From NCBI RefSeq assembly GCF_016545825.1, contig NC_052619.1:9873501-9937500 (forward strand): a stretch of 64,000 nucleotides of DNA, given 5' to 3'. This DNA is from Eucalyptus grandis (Eukaryota; Streptophyta; Magnoliopsida; Myrtales; Myrtaceae). Under the pieces are notes generated by a model. The model was not told where the DNA came from, did no database searches, and saw only the letters and a list, made by a program, of their open reading frames with translations. This document shows positions 12,801 to 25,387 of this stretch, piece by piece. Each line of letters begins with the position of its first letter. Positions within the stretch are counted from its first letter, which is position 1. Made by a program: the position numbers and the translations under genes.

Positions 12801-15083
12801 GAAGGCTCATTTGATGAATGATATGATGGACATAAATAATCATCTTAAAGAAGCCTGTGTTCGTTGGAAGAGTGGCAGCGGTAGCGATGGTAAATCAAGT
12901 GGTCTAGCAAGTGGGTAGAGAGGGAGGAAGAGATAGGAGAGAGAAAATGGAGTTGGTGGTTTTGTTGGCGTGTGCAAATTTTCACCAAATGTGAGGAGAC
13001 TTTAGTAAAGTTGAGGTAGTTTGATGGTTGCGTTCCTGGCCAACTATTCCTTCGTAAGCTTGGATAATCCCAATCCATTTTGGTATGTCACTGTGAGTCG
13101 TAAAGGTCTCGACATAATATAATTTATTAAATCTAGCAAAATGAATTTAAGCAATATTTGCTCATACATATAGGTATTACACTATGCCCCATTTACAGGA
13201 CATGCTCTCCCCTACTTCTATTGGGGCAACCTAGCCAGGGGAATAGGATTACAAACAAGATTATGACGCACTAACAGGATTTGTCAGCTCTAACTGTTCA
13301 TGACTATTTTAAAAGACTTGCCACCTTACAATTAAAACATTTTGTCACTTTGGGATTTATCAAAAAACTGGGGGAAGAACTCATTGAGAACAACAAAAAT
13401 TACATTTGGACATAATATTTGCTTGTTATGTGCCTTTTCATTCTATTATTGCATGAACAAATAAATCATGTGATCCTTCTATATTCCATCACGCACGATT
13501 TAGCCTAACACTAAAGAAAACCGAAAGATTATTTTATATTAGCGGGAGAATTTTAATGGGAGTGAGATCTCTTGGAGCCAACACAATATAATTAGCCTCA
13601 CATATTGTCTTGTCTAAAGGGGTCCCACTTGTATTCATGATGGTTATTAATCCTTGTCTGAGTATGGTATCATTGCTTTCTCTTGGAATTATTGCCCTTA
13701 TACAGGCCATATGTACCTGAAATTGTCAACATGACAACATCTTTTCTCGCGCATCGCTGCTGCTCTCTTTCCTTATTCTTGTTTCTTTCTCAATGGGTAT
13801 TAGTACACCTTCTGTACAAGGACAAATACTAAGGGGATATGCCAGGAAATTCCCTGCTTGGTTCTCGTCGAAACAATTCTAATTTAATTGATCCTCGAGA
13901 GCTTTTTCGTGCAGTGGGGACAAACACATGTTTGATGAAAACTCAATCAAACCAACTCGGTACAAGGTGGGGGTGTGATGTGTTGGCCATGGCAATAAAT
14001 CATCCTTTTTCCCTTTTCATATCATGGATTGGAAGGGATAGATCATATTGAGAACAATTTGCCAACCAACTCTATTTGCACGAGCTTTATTGGGTTGAGA
14101 ACTTGCTTTTTGGAAATTTGAAAGCATAAGAGATTCATCTTGTTTGATCTATGTTACATTTATCAATCTTAGAATCTCGAGAGTGGAATTCTAATTATTA
14201 CATATCTTTTTCTTTGTGCTTTTAAATTCAATCAATAGGGTAATCGACCTCACAAGAGTTTAATCATATGTTTGTTGATTAAATTTTCAGATACATGTGG
14301 ATGCCTTCGATCATGCGGGAGGGGAGCAACTACATGATTTATGGGGTCAATAAACAGACCCTCAAGGCTTACCTCACAAGAGGCAAAGTAGGCGTGGCAT
14401 AAGAATCACTTCACCCCCTTAATGGAGATAAAGCCAAGCCATGAAGAGACACCCAACAAGATTAATCCAACAAGTTCCAATGAATTCTTTCCAAAGGTTG
14501 TCACTTCTTGGATGTCCCCAAGATGAAGATGCTAAAACATAACACCATAGTTGGTCCCTTCCGCTTGTTCTTGTGCCCGCCCCCACCCCACCCCTCTCTC
14601 TCTCGATTCCTGTAAGTGTTTTCCAATGAGAAAAAGTATGAATAAATGGGGGTGAAAGTACAAATACTAATCCCCGAACGAGAAGGGTGGGTTGCCTTTA
14701 TTATTATTATTATTATTTTTCCCACCATCTTCTCTTTCTTCTTCTCCTTCTTTTCATAACTTTTTTCTTCTCTTTATCTTTTTGGTCCTGATGCGTGCAG
14801 TTCTTTTCTGGGCAGAACACCCACATTAGACTCCATGTGCTTCCATGTCACCTCATCACAACAATTGGTTATGGTATGTTAGTGGATCATCTCCTCGCAC
14901 ACGAAAGACAAACACCTAAAAAGGGCCTGTGCCAAATTATGCTTTTAGTATTGGAGGTTGTATATGATTATTAAGATATAACATAAGTACCCCGATGTAG
15001 TTTGTTAGCTTATATTTTGAGTAAATGGCTATGTCTGCATATGCATTCAATGGTTCGACAAATCTACCTCCTAATTATAAGAT
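9831..15083. other. intergenic DNA, no gene recognised
   Basis: AT-rich sequence with scattered short frames, none with recognisable domains. Small TAA runs occur near 12262 and 14700. I see no RNA gene or clear transposon end. Confidence 0.45.
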
Positions 15084-15597
15084 GGGTTAATGCCCTAAAA
15101 AATCTCAAATTGATATACTTACAACAAATTTACCCAAAACTAATTTTTTTTACACAAAAAACCTTAAACCGGCATATATTTGACAAATTTATTCCAAATT
15201 GATATACTTATAACAAATTTATCATATGTTAGTTTTCGTTAAATTTTATTGTCAAATTACTAAGTTAAATGACACGTGACAGTTGACTGGTGTACCGGTT
15301 TAGGATTTTACTCTACGTTTATCAAGGTTATACAATTTTTATAATTTTTTTGTAGTATTAATTTAATTTAACGGATGGTATATTTGTCACAAATGTACTA
15401 GTTTATGGTTTTTGGCGGTTGAATAAATTAATTTGGGTTAAATTTGTCACAAGCATAAAAGTTTGAGATTTTTTTATAGTTAGTTGGAGTAAATTTGTCA
15501 TAGGTGTACTAGTTTGGAATTTTTCATAATAAAAAAATTAATTTGAGGTAAACTTGTTACACATGTACCAGTTTAAGGTTTTTTAGGGTATTAGCCC
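15084..15597. mobile_element. MULE-type foldback MITE with 9-bp target duplication
   Basis: The ends are inverted copies: GGGTTAATGCCCTAAAAAAT on the left against GGGCTAATACCCTAAAAAAC on the reverse of the right. The match continues through about 100 bases of arm (for example CAAATTTACC near the left end and its counterpart). The 9 bases on each side are TTATAAGAT (15075-15083) and TTACAAAAT (15598-15606), which differ only by two transitions. A 9-bp duplication is typical of Mutator-like elements. There is no transposase, so it is non-autonomous. Confidence 0.8.
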
Positions 15598-16208
15598 TTA
15601 CAAAATTGCAATGTATAGGGTTGCTCGATTTGGTACAAGTAAAGGATTCAAAAATTCATGCATTGTCATTTTTCCGTGCACGCTTGTATTATAATTTGAC
15701 ATAAGATTCAGCTTGCATTCTTATCCTTGTCCGCGCGTTAAATAAGTTTTGATCTATGATTATTCTAAGACGTGCCTTTCTACCCGTGGTTTTTTTTTAA
15801 CATCCGCAAAATACACGAGGTCTATGTTGGTGCGCTTATAATTCAGCGAGTATTGCATACCTTAAAATTGTCATTGTTTCAAGCCCCCCCTTTTTTTTTT
15901 GTGTGAAAACAACTATAATTTGTTGAATGTATCACTTCCTTTATGGAACGAGTTATTCCAGGGAAAGAGTTTGCAGGTGTCGCTATCCGATGGCAAGAAA
16001 TTCAAAGCTTCCATGATTTCTTTAGTTATGAAGCAATCTAGGGACAGAAAAACAAACAAAAAGCAAACAAAAAGAAGATGTAAGTGGTAACATGTCACAT
16101 ACACACACATGGAAAAGAATAAAGATAACAAAGGCGTAATTTTACAACCAAAAAGCTTCCGCGAATTGACATATGCTTTAACAGGAAGGATCTAAAGCAC
16201 TGAGAGAG

Positions 16209-16239
<31 letters not shown>

Positions 16240-18090
16240 GGGTTTTCTTTCATCGATGTCTTTTTTTTTTTTTTTTTGGGGTTATATTCGAAACCCTACT
16301 CTGAAAAAAGCATAATAATGAATGAGGAAAAGGTACAACCCCACAAACCCTAATCATGAACAGGTGTTGGGGACCCTCTCTTTTCGTTGGAAGGAGCATC
16401 TTTCGATTCATATTCATCCCTTAACAAGAGCTGTAGTAAATTAAATTACCTCAAAATGTCCTTTTTTCTTTTTTCTTTAAGCACCAGGGGTGACTCAAGG
16501 AACAGGCCATGTGAGTGGGGAGACTCATCTTTAAATCCAAAAAGAGAAGTTTGCCTGTGCGACTCCAAAAAAGTCAAAGCATCAAATCCAAAAGAAAGAA
16601 AGATCAAAAAGTCCCTCCCTTTTAAAAAGCCCACAACCCCAAAGTGCAATCATGGCCTTCGTTTCACGTAAGCAAGTGTAGGGATTGAACCAAAAAAAAT
16701 AAAAATAAATAGACTTGGGGAAAAAAACTGGGTTGGACCTACTTTTATTGTTTTGCAGATAATAAATATCTGTAAATTATCTGGGGAATTCATCTTTATG
16801 AGTGCCGCCCTCCTGCATTTTTTTCTTCTTTGGCCTTGCATGTATGTGTATGAACGCATCTTCTTAGCTTCATGTGCATTATATAGTAAATCGAGGATCC
16901 ACAAAGATATTTGTCTCCATAGCAATCAAAGCTGATATTATTGTAGGATTGATTGGGGTTTGATGGCGACAGCTACACAAATTGGTCTCGTGTTGGACAT
17001 CTTATCCACTTACTAGGACGCATTAGCATCAACTTTGGTATCAAGTAATATGTTTCGTGTGTTGTGTAATATCTATGGCAATTATAGTCTTTGTAAGATA
17101 CGTCTAAAAAAAGAATCAAATTCTATTTGTAGAAAATCTCTAGTTTGAAAAGCGCCTCAGCTATGATTGATTCTCCTATTATCCTTAACCAATCGTTTTC
17201 TTAATCTCTGCCTTTCATTTTTTATTTCTTTAGAGAAGTGTTTTCATCTTCCATTCACAGTTAACATTAGTTACAAGGTAAAGAAAAAAAAAATATGCTA
17301 TAACTACAAGGGAGTGCCAAGTTACAAAAATTCCTTAATTTTTGGTTCTTTGGTTTAGCATTTAAGTGGTGTCTGAGTTAGGTTTCGCACACCTTAACTT
17401 ATCCATTTCTCTGGGCTAGCTTGAAATCGTATGTCGTGGAGTACCAAATTATCAAGAAATAGAATAAAATATTTTTATCTACCAGAGAGGTTGAGTTTAA
17501 ATTTCGTGTGCATCAATTAGAAATTATGTATAAGGATCATTAGGATTTCACATTAGCGATAGTTCCACATGACCAACCAAGTGGGTTCAACACCTGGGCC
17601 TTTAGCACAACGTGGGCTTTGGACTTTAGGAGGCAAGTGCATGTAGCCTGCTACTGCCTATGCACACGTTAAATGGGCCGACAAACTTGTCAGGCACATT
17701 ACATCATCCAGCTCAGCATTCTTGGAAATTCCTTGCATGATCTACTGATTAATAGACGGGTATAATACATTGTTAGGAATTGAGATGTTGTGCAACTGGC
17801 GAGGATGGCAGTCCAAGATCTGGCTTTCAGATCGGGGACCTCCATTAACAACAAGATGATAATCGCCAAATCAGTTGAGGTAATCAGCAATAGTCATTGA
17901 CGACAGCGACTTCATAGTCTCTGAATGAAAGGCGAAGCACGGCGGGGGTAATGACATCGTGGCAGAGATGGCAATGGCGTGGGGGAGGAGGTGGCAATAA
18001 ACAAGCGTTCTCGAAGAAGAAGAGAGAAAATAGGGCAAAGAAAAAGTGAGTAAAATATACCTCGGTCGTTCAATTTGAATAGACTAATAT
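15598..18090. other. intergenic DNA, no gene recognised
   Basis: This stretch has GA tracts at 16202-16241 and a T run near 16260. No frame in it resembles a known protein. It ends at the GTCAT target duplication of retrotransposon A. Confidence 0.45.
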
Positions 18091-18095
18091 GTCAT
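18091..18095. repeat. left target duplication of element A (GTCAT)
   Basis: GTCAT directly precedes the LTR start TGTTGATACTT. The same five bases follow the other LTR at 60562-60566. Confidence 0.7.
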
Positions 18096-18464
18096 TGTTG
18101 ATACTTAAATTCTGGCTAAGTATTTATAATAAAGATTGTATAGAAAATTAGGGACCAATTTAGCCCTAATAAAAATATCTTTCACATCACCTAGGTATTA
18201 ATATCATTTGCTTTTACTAAGTTTTATTATTCTATTCATTTCTTTTATTTTACAATATTTTTGGATAAATTAATTATGTTTAAAAACAGAAAAAAGAACG
18301 GCCCACAAGGTTGGGCCTATAGGGGCTGGGCATGTTCCTTTCCACTCGTGTGGGCCCGAGGCCCATTCCCACCTATTTTTTTTCCCTTGGCCAGGCCCCT
18401 CTCCCTTGTCTTCTTCATTTCTCCTTCCTCTGCAACCCATGCACAAGAGAACTAGGTGGAGGAG
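18096..18464 (+). mobile_element. 5' LTR of element A, first part
   Basis: This part begins TGTTGATACTT and aligns to the start of the LTR at 58569. Both share the AAGTATTTAT, CACCTAGGTATTAATATCAT and GGCCCACAAGG blocks. It is cut at the insertion point of element B and resumes at 43030. Confidence 0.85.
18460..18464. repeat. left target duplication of element B (AGGAG)
   Basis: AGGAG precedes the LTR end TGTCGCGACC at 18465 and recurs at 43025-43029 directly after the other LTR. The empty site in the sister LTR of A reads GGAGGAGCGAGGG. Confidence 0.92.
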
Positions 18465-18549
18465 TGTCGCGACCTACCCATGGAGGGAGGGAATAGGTGT
18501 AGGGGTATTGCCTCATGATTAGGCGTGGGCTCTCCCAAGCCCATACCCT

Positions 18550-19204
18550 ATGTAGTACCAACACGGACACGTGACATGTGACATGATACGACACGACACG
18601 CCGACACGTCATTTCTTAAAAATAGAAAATTTCGACACGTTTTGACACGTTATATATTAAATATATTTTTATATATAAATATATAAATAATAATAATAAT
18701 AGCCTATAATTAATTTACACGAAAAATATTAAATAATATTATTCATTATTTTAATTTGTTACAATAATACACAAAACTTAGAGGAAAAAACATTGTTTAA
18801 AGAAAAATACTAAAATGATATTTTTAAATTTATTTATTTATCATATATAGGATTTTTTTATTACTTCTTTCATAGTAAAAGACTTTAAAAAAAATAAATC
18901 AATTATAAAAAAACAAAACTGAAAAAAAAATTGACCCCGTGCGTGTATATTTATAGCAATTTTATTACTTCTTTTATTACTTCTTTTGTGTATATTTATA
19001 TTTTGACCCCTCAAGTATTAGAAATTTTTAAAATTGACCCTGTGCGTGTCGGAATTGCGTGTCGGAATTTTGGAGTTGCGTGTCGGAGCGGGTCGGAGAG
19101 AGTTGACCACGTGTCGGATTTTTCGACACTCGTTGACCGCGTGTCGGACACGTGTCGGAATGTCAGACACGACACGAAGGCTTTCGGAGAGTGTCGTGCT
19201 ACAT
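18550..19204. mobile_element. MULE-like non-autonomous element in B's 3' LTR
   Basis: The ends ATGTAGTACCAACAC and, reversed, ATGTAGCACGACAC are inverted copies. The host LTR sequence AGCCCATACCC is present on both sides (18538-18548 and 19205-19215), a duplication of 11-12 bases with one mismatch at the longer count. This is close to the 9-11 bases typical of Mutator-like elements. Both arms are packed with CGACACG and CGTGTCGG motifs, and the centre is very AT-rich. The 5' LTR lacks the unit. Confidence 0.75.
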
Positions 19205-19352
19205 AGCCCATACCCCGCGTGATATTGGATATTCTTTAGGAATTTTTGTACAAAAGGAGTCGCCACTAGCCTATTGGGGTCGATTAGATACCAAGTGAGA
19301 CATTGGAGTGTACCTTACTTCCTACGCAACTAGAGAACCTAGGGTCTGGGAC

Positions 19353-20313
19353 TAGAGCCGTTAAACGGATGGGTTGGGTCGGGTTTAGGTCGGGTCATTA
19401 ATGGTCCGACCCAAATTGACCCATTAACTCATTTATGACTCATTTATGCTTAATGTAAATTTTTCGACTCAAACCCGATCCGACCCATACTCAACCCATA
19501 CCCGATCCGACCCAACTTATATTAGTAAAATATTTTCATATTTAACCAAATTTAGAAAAACTTATTCCTATGTTTTTTTTAAAGATTATATTATTAAAAT
19601 ACTTCAAAGCTTTTATATATATATTATTTTGTTAAATTGTATTGCTAAAATAGTTTTATACAACACAAATTTAATGGAAATTTTTTATAAAATTTAAAAT
19701 AATTATTTAAAAAAATCGAAATTTAATTATTTTTTTAAAATTAAAAACTTAATTATTTTTATTTTATTTTTAAAATATACTTTTCTTTTCTTTTTCTCTT
19801 TTTTTTTTTCTTTTTCTTCTCCTTCTTCTTCTTCTTCTTTGGTCGGCCGCTGGCCACGACGACGGCTGACGACCGGCCACAAGTGAGCCTCGAGGTCACC
19901 GGCGTCGGCGAGCTCGAGGCTCGCCGGATCCGGGCGAGCTCGAGCTCGCCCGACGCCGGCAAGGTCGAGGCTCGAGCCTCGCCTCGACGCCGGTGAGCTC
20001 AAGGCTCACTTGGCCGGTCACCGCCATCGCGTGCCGGCGATCGGAAGGAGGAAGGAGAAAGAAAAAAAAAAAAAAAAAGGAAGAAAAAGAAAAGAGAAAA
20101 TAAAAATAAAAAAATTATAATTTCGATTTTTATAAAAAAAAATTATAAAGTTAAAGAGGGAATGAAGAGATTATAATGTTTTTGTTGAAAATGAGTTTTC
20201 AACCCAACCCATTTAAAAACCCACTTAAAACCCACCTATCTTAAACCTTTAATTGTGAAACCCATTTAACCATCTTGTTATAAACGAGTGAACCATTTTA
20301 ACACGTCTATATG
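19353..20313. mobile_element. unclassified insertion with GC-rich core in B's 3' LTR
   Basis: The 5' LTR reads straight through here (CTAGGGTCGGGGACTTGATT), while this copy is interrupted after GGGAC and resumes at GACTTGATT, so GAC is repeated. The left arm has GGGTTGGGTCGGG and GACCCAAATTGACCC motifs. The right arm has AACCCACTTAAAACCCAC-like motifs. The centre is a pyrimidine tract, a GC-rich core rich in CTCGAGGCTCGCC (about 19840-20045) and a purine tract. End sequences (GAGCCGTTAAACGG and the reverse of the other end, GACGTGTTAAAATGG) are only partly inverted. The superfamily is not settled. Confidence 0.6.
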
Positions 20314-22703
20314 AGACTTGATTATACTAATTGATATCTAATCTTGTTCATTTTGACAAAATGATTTTTTTTTTGCAAGCAATTTGGATTGATTTTATAC
20401 TTATCCACTAACATGTGGGGTGATCATACGGGTGTGCAATCATTAAAGTAACAGTCATTGCTACCAAGATCCTAATTGCAATAAAATTAACATAAGCAAC
20501 TAAATAATTGCAAATATAGTTAAACATGTAGATTAAATATACAATATAGTCAATATACGAGCAAATAAAGAACTAATTACACTACATAGCAATTCCTAAT
20601 CAAACCTCGCAATTTTTAGTTTTTCGATATTTTTAATTTTATTTTTTTTTAGTTTTTAGTTTTTAAATTGTTTTAACTTTCTTTTTAAAATTTTTTTTTT
20701 TTAAAATTTTTTCAAAATTTTTTATTTTTAAATTTTTTTAATTAATTAATTATTTTTAAAAGAGTCGAATTTTTTAATGTTTTCTGAGTTTTTTGAATTT
20801 TCGGAACAAATTTTGAATTTTTATTATTTTTCGAAATTTTTGATTTTTTTAATTTTTAATTTTTTTGAATTTTGAATAAAAATCATTTTCGATTTATTTT
20901 TTTATTTTTTTTTTTAAATTCCTTTCATTTGTCTTTTCTCACTAGGCACTCCCCCTCCTGCGATTCCTTCTTCCCGATACCAGCTTTTTCCTTTCTTTTT
21001 TAATATTTTGTTTTACTTTTTCACTTTTTCCATACTTTTCTTTTTCTCTTGTTTTTTTTTTTTTTTTTTTTGGTCTTCTTCTCCTTCGTGCTTGCCCCCT
21101 GCATACCTTCAACCCTTCCGAAGGCTATCTTCTCCTTCCTCGCGACATTCCTCACCAAAATTTGTTTATTTACCAAAACTAATTCGAACAATAACAACAA
21201 CCGAAGCACCTAGCATCCTTTCTAACACCAAACCACCACAACCTGCGCAAATCAATGTCGGCCATCTAACTCCGACGGCTGCTAAACCATTTTTGGATGC
21301 AAACATCCCCGGCTCAAACACACATGATTACTTCACGAAAAAAGCATGAAATCGTGATGAAAACATAAAAGACAAGCATGGTCCAACATATATATGAACA
21401 TGCGCAAATCAGACTGAGTTTGAACGTAAGTTGCTTCTTGGTTCTCTTTGAGACATTTTGTCAAACATTGGGTGTGCAGCAACTAAAAGGGGCGTACGGA
21501 CTCACTCAACACTCGGATTCGAGTAAAGATCAACATAATATGCACAAACAACACTCAAGATCCACTAAGGGACATATATTACACTCGAACAGATGTGAAC
21601 ACAGTAAGTATCTTCAGCCACAACATACTCACAGACTTGAATCTCTTTCAAGCATTTCATCAATCGGTTAGCGCACACAAATGAACCAAAGGATTTTCGG
21701 CTTGACATGGACTCGACACAAACCTAGACGTCTATCAACATATACTAAGACATTAAAAAGCTTTCATAGAAGACCAATGGGGCTGGAGCTTGCGTGAAGT
21801 GGTCGGCCGTGAGCTTTGGCTCGAGACCTCAAAAAGAAGCACGAGGCTTAGAGAAGCCTACTTGGTTCGGACGGCGAGCAACGAGCGCACTTCAAGCAAT
21901 GGTGAAATGCTCTCTCAGTCTCACTCTCTCCCTTTGCCTCACCCTTTACTCTCTCTGCTTTCTCTCGACCCAAAGACCAGTCAAGAACCCCCTTATCTTC
22001 TCTTTGCTCTCTTCCTTTTAAGCTTGGCCAACGACAGGCGTGCATGGTTCTTGCCACCACCAGCCTGTTGCGGCCGCTTGATCTCCGACCTTGGGATCAC
22101 ACCGTCCTCTGCCTTCGCGATCCTCTGGCCTCGCGATCCTCTGCTCCTCTGTTTGTACCCTCCTATTTTCTCCTTTTTTGCAGAAGCGTGGATGTTGTGA
22201 GGGGAGGAAGATGATCTGCGCACGGACCGGGTTGAAATAAAAGGAGATGGGCCAAGCCCAAGTGTGAAAAAAGAAAAGGAAAAGAGATATGTGGGCGAGC
22301 CCATGCACGAAGAAAGACCCATGTACTCGGCCTCATTCGATTTTTATACCTTTTAATGAATCTTTTTTTTTTAAAAACTTTTTTTATACGACAATTTTGG
22401 AAAAATAAAGATCATTCAATATGCTGTGCAATAATGAAAACACAATACCTTTTAATGATTTTTGTTTTACTTTTCTTTCTTCTTTTTTTTTTTCCTTTTT
22501 TTTAAATTTCGAATTTTTTATGTAAATTTTTTGTAATAATAATTTTTTGATAAATTTTAAAACTAGTGACGCAAATGCTCCTAATGTCTATATGTGATGC
22601 AATTTTAACGAAATTTTTTTGTTAAGGGGTTAGAAATTAATCCATAATTCTCTATTGCAATTAATAAACACTTAAACAAATTGTCAAAATTTAGGTGTCA
22701 ACA

Positions 22704-22716
22704 GTTGCCCCTCTTT
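22704..22716 (-). other. polypurine tract of element B
   Basis: On the minus strand AAAGAGGGGCAAC runs directly into the LTR start TGTTGACACC. This is the expected place for plus-strand priming. Confidence 0.75.
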
Positions 22717-25380
22717 GAATGGGAGCTCAAAGAGATTCCTTTCAAAGACGAGAGACACCTAAATTTTGTCTATGGGTGATGATCATCAGGGGCTGCCGAT
22801 GAGAAAAGGAGATATAAGGACGACTTTACTTTGTAAGAAAATAACCTTTGACTGAGAAGAGAAAATCTTATTATGTGGTTACTAGTTCCGACTGGAAGGG
22901 AGGTTTCACCGTGTACAAATGGATTTCGACTGAATGCGAACAAGTGTGGTTTTCGGATGAACTTGCAATCTGTGTGGTTCAGGAAAACCACCAACCCCGT
23001 GGTTTAAGGATAAACCCACCAACCGTGTGGTTTAGGAAAGCCACCAACCCCGTGGTTTAAGGATAAACCCACCAACCGTGTGGTTTAAGAATAGACCCAC
23101 GAACCGTGTGGTTTAAGGATAGACCCACGAACCGTGTGATTTAGGAAGGGCCACCAACCTCGTGTTTTAAGGTTAAACCCACCAATCGTGTGGTTTAGGA
23201 AAGCTGCCAACCTCGTCGTTTAAGAATAGACCCACAAACTGTGTGGTTTAAGAATAGATCCACGAACCGTGTTGTTTAAGGATAGACCCACGAACCGTGT
23301 GATTTAGGAAGAGCCACCAACTCCGTGTTTTAAGGATAAACCCACCAACCTTGTGATTTAAGGATAGACCTACGAATCGTGTGGTTTAGGAAAAAGCCAC
23401 CAGCCTCATGATTTAAGGATAAACCCACCAACCTTGTGGTTTAAGGATAGACCCACAAACCGTGTGGTTTAGGAAAAACCACCAACCCCGTGGTTTAAGG
23501 ATAAACCCACCAATTTTGTGATTTAAGGATAGATCCACGAACCGTGTGGTTTAAGGATAGACCCACGAACCGTGTGGTTTAAGGATAGATTCACGAACCC
23601 TGTGGTTTAAGGATAAATCCACCAACCTTGTGGTTTAAGGATAGACCTACAAACCGTGTAATTTAATGATAGACCCACGAATCATGTGGTTTAGGAAAAG
23701 TCACCAACCTTGTGGTTTAAGGATAAACCCACGAACCGTTAGAAATGACATGATTTAAGGCTAACCATGAACCTTTGGAGATGGCATGGTTTGAGACTGA
23801 CCATGAACATTTGATTTTTAGGGAAGCACCCGCTAACCCCTTGAAAATTGCATGACTTCACTAAGGAATCCTGTCAAACTCAACTTGAACAAATGTCTTT
23901 AGAGACGTCATCAAGAGACGTATTAGCAATATTACAGCATTAATTGAACAAGCTAATCAAGCTATATTCAACTGCTTAAAGAACATTTGATGTCAATCAT
24001 CATCATGTAGCGTAAAATTGTTATCTTGCTCGGGGATGTATCATTAATCATCAAATTCTCTGGGAGTCAAGTTCTTATTAGAACGGTTATGACTCATGAA
24101 AAAGACTCATTAAACATGCCAAACTAAAGCTTCTTAGTCAGAAATGATTTCCTACACACTCTCGACGAAATGGCTGTTTAATCTCATCCATTCGTGTGGG
24201 ATGTAACTGATTGCTGATGGTATCTCATATAACCCATCTCAAAGGCTTTTAGAAACATTTGCGATGAGCACAATCCGATTGATCAAAAAGGTCCTTTGAA
24301 AGGACTGCAATATAGGCTCGGTTAGGGCTTATACAAATGAATTATTGTTTTGAGCTAGTAAAGGAACATTTGTCGCCATCTTCATTGGGTTTACAAGTTG
24401 AGAACTTGAGAGATAAGACAAAATAGGATTACTTCCACTCCTTCAAGCGATAGCTTCTTTGTGGCATTCTCATTTTCACTCAAACAATCCTAATCAGAAG
24501 AGACTTCGGCAGGGGGTTGTAATGTTGGCTTGGAAAAAGCTCGAAAGGCTTAAAATTTTCAAGAGAGTTTTTAAGAGTCAGTGATCATCATGGGATCGTG
24601 ATCAGGTCACTTGATCTTTTGAAATCATTTGGCTTTTGAACACAGCGCATCTCGAAAGTCCCTTGACTAATCATTTTTGCAATGGAGCTTTGCTCCTTTT
24701 TCTAATTTCCTTTTTACTTGCGATGATTTTTTTATGTAGGCATTTGGACTTTGATAATTTTTTGCATAAGATGCAGCCTTTTGGCTCTCTTTGTTGACGG
24801 GCATTGGCATTGCTTTTATCAGGCACACTGTTTTTTCATGCCCCCTAGTTTGTCGAACTTTTTGCTCTGTGAACTTTTGTAGCTCTTATGAATTTTGAGA
24901 TGCTTTTCGCATTTTCTCATGACTGTCAATTGTATTTGGTTAATTCTTACGCCTTGCCCTAGTGAAGGGAGATGATTACCGCTCAAGGTTCAGAAATGAA
25001 TAGTTAGGCCCAAATTGATTAAAATAGTGGGTATCGGTGTTTGGGTAGAGAAGGAAATGCTCTTCTTCACCTTGGGATGAGTCAAGCTCTGATGAGATTC
25101 ATCTGAAACTATCACCAGAAGATTGATGCAAGTGAAAGTAATATAATCTTTCTCAACCTTTTGCTTTACAACACGACTTGTAACCTCCCATGCCGCCCCA
25201 GTGTAGGGTCGTTTTCGATAGGGGTACTTTGAAGGATCATCTTATTTTGCCTAAAGAGGTAGTAAGAGATTAGTGCAATGCTTGGGATTGATGAATGAAA
25301 CGCCTTTATCATTTTGATCTTTGCGCTCAATGCAAATGAATCATTTGTCCTAAGAGAAGATTTTCACTCAACTCTCAAAG
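22717..25380 (-). other. long 3' untranslated region of element B
   Basis: Between the end of integrase and the 3' LTR lie about 2.7 kb with no coding domain, including a 28-bp tandem array. A long, variable, repeat-bearing region here is known for Tat/Ogre elements. Confidence 0.7.
22970..23745. repeat. 28-bp tandem array in the 3' region of element B
   Basis: About 27 units follow the consensus GTGGTTTAAGGATAGACCC plus ACGAACCGT, with variants such as GTGGTTTAGGAAAGCCACC. Two unit types alternate in parts, giving a hint of a 56-bp dimer. Units are directly adjacent with no unique spacers, so this is a minisatellite and not a CRISPR array. Confidence 0.9.
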
Positions 25381-25387
25381 GCAACGG

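Larger units (their letters stand above)
18465..22703 (-). mobile_element. 3' LTR of element B, swollen by insertions
   Basis: This copy measures 4239 bases against 1981 for the 5' LTR. The excess is explained by a MULE-like MITE (18550-19204), a second unit (19353-20313) and a block of about 742 bases (about 21159-21900) missing from the 5' LTR. Outside these the two copies align from end to end. The polypurine tract lies next to it at 22704. Confidence 0.9.

Noticed and set aside
22970..23745. Regular array that might be taken for CRISPR
   Set aside because: Units are adjacent, drift gradually and have no spacers. The setting is a plant retrotransposon.
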